DNA of 64,000 nucleotides from Liquorilactobacillus nagelii DSM 13675 (GTDB taxonomy: Bacteria > Bacillota > Bacilli > Lactobacillales > Lactobacillaceae): positions 12,181 to 76,180 of the forward strand of contig NZ_CP049305.1 in NCBI RefSeq assembly GCF_019444005.1. Reading direction: 5' to 3'. Shown in pieces: positions 63,886 to 64,000 of this stretch. The notes beneath the pieces are model-generated. The model was not told where the DNA came from. It made no database searches and saw only the letters and a program-made list of their open reading frames with translations. The position numbers and the translations under genes were made by a program. The first letter of the stretch is position 1. Every line of letters begins with the position of its first letter.

Positions 63886-64000
63886 ATGCCTAAAACTATT
63901 AGAGAACTTGCTAACGAATTTGGTGTATCAAAACAAGCCATTAGGAAAAAACTAGATGCAAACTTTAGAGCAAACTATGTGCAAACAGTTCCTAGGAACG
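63886..64000 (+). CDS. DUF536 protein, cut by window end (repeat of 13380 onward)
   Basis: The first 38 codons (IRELANEFGVSKQAIRKKL) are present, then the window ends. The preceding rep remnant (63577-63890) has further indels. Confidence 0.75.
   Translation, partial: MPKTIRELANEFGVSKQAIRKKLDANFRANYVQTVPRN

Larger units (their letters stand above)
50526..64000. repeat. Second reading of bases 1-13494 (circular overlap)
   Basis: The stretch matches the window start base by base, identical from 50526 to about 57660. After that there are some 30 small indels, mostly in homopolymers, and a few substitutions, giving a net loss of 19 bases. The offset falls from 50525 to 50506. It is most simply explained as an untrimmed end of a circular contig. 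Confidence 0.93.

Noticed and set aside
50526..64000. True tandem duplication with decaying second copy
   Set aside because: Homology runs unbroken to the window end and differences are nearly all homopolymer indels concentrated toward the end, not codon-biased substitutions.

Overview
The window is the self-overlapping sequence of one circular plasmid from a lactic acid bacterium, most likely Lactobacillaceae of the Lactiplantibacillus plantarum type. The evidence is an AT-rich backbone, an IS30 element of the ISLpl1 type, MobA/MobL mobilisation genes, holin-like type I toxins, Rep_3/DUF536 remnants, a malolactic operon and a tartrate dehydratase operon. Bases 50526-64000 repeat bases 1-13494 (offset 50525 at first, 50506 at the end), so the molecule closes at about 50.5 kb. 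The repeat is identical to about 57.66 kb. After that it carries many one- to four-base indels that break genes intact in the first copy. Annotate from 1-50525 and treat 50526-64000 as a lower-quality second reading.

Layout. 1-13 kb: end of an IS256-type element, a glycosyltransferase, an ISL3 element in an AP2-type gene, a holin-like toxin with antisense RNA, arsC, a ParA/RepC partition cassette with 24-bp repeats, a 1.1-kb ORF-free structured stretch (candidate large ncRNA), and a stress-like group (CorA, glycosyltransferase, short-chain dehydrogenase, KGG protein). 12.4-13.9 kb: serine resolvase, the dead tail of a Rep_3 initiator and its intact DUF536 partner. 13.9-27.8 kb: two identical inverted IS3 copies flank the mleA-mleP malolactic operon, a decayed DinJ/YafQ pair, a RelB/epsilon/zeta-like cassette, a MobA/MobL relaxase with candidate oriT, ArdC and a second toxin copy.

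28.0-33.9 kb is a metal/redox island: P-type ATPase, glycerol facilitator, thioredoxin plus CsoR-type repressor, Dps, CopZ-like protein and a Crp/Fnr (Flp-type) regulator. Three promoters carry a TTGA-N6-TCAA box at the same distance from the -10. 33.9-44 kb is IS-rich: IS30, IS3 and IS5 elements, gene stumps, a third toxin copy, a second resolvase, and an antiporter plus ClC pair behind a possible attenuator. 44.6-48.8 kb, visibly richer in GC, holds an AraC regulator, tartrate dehydratase subunits, a frameshifted MIP18/DUF59 gene and a half-length DASS transporter. A DUF305 protein and the IS256-type element close the circle.

Together the cargo points to life in acidic plant or wine-like fermentations: malate decarboxylation, tartrate dehydration, ion and chloride/proton exchange, metal and thiol stress defence, and addiction and mobilisation functions that keep the plasmid. 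No intact replication initiator was found.
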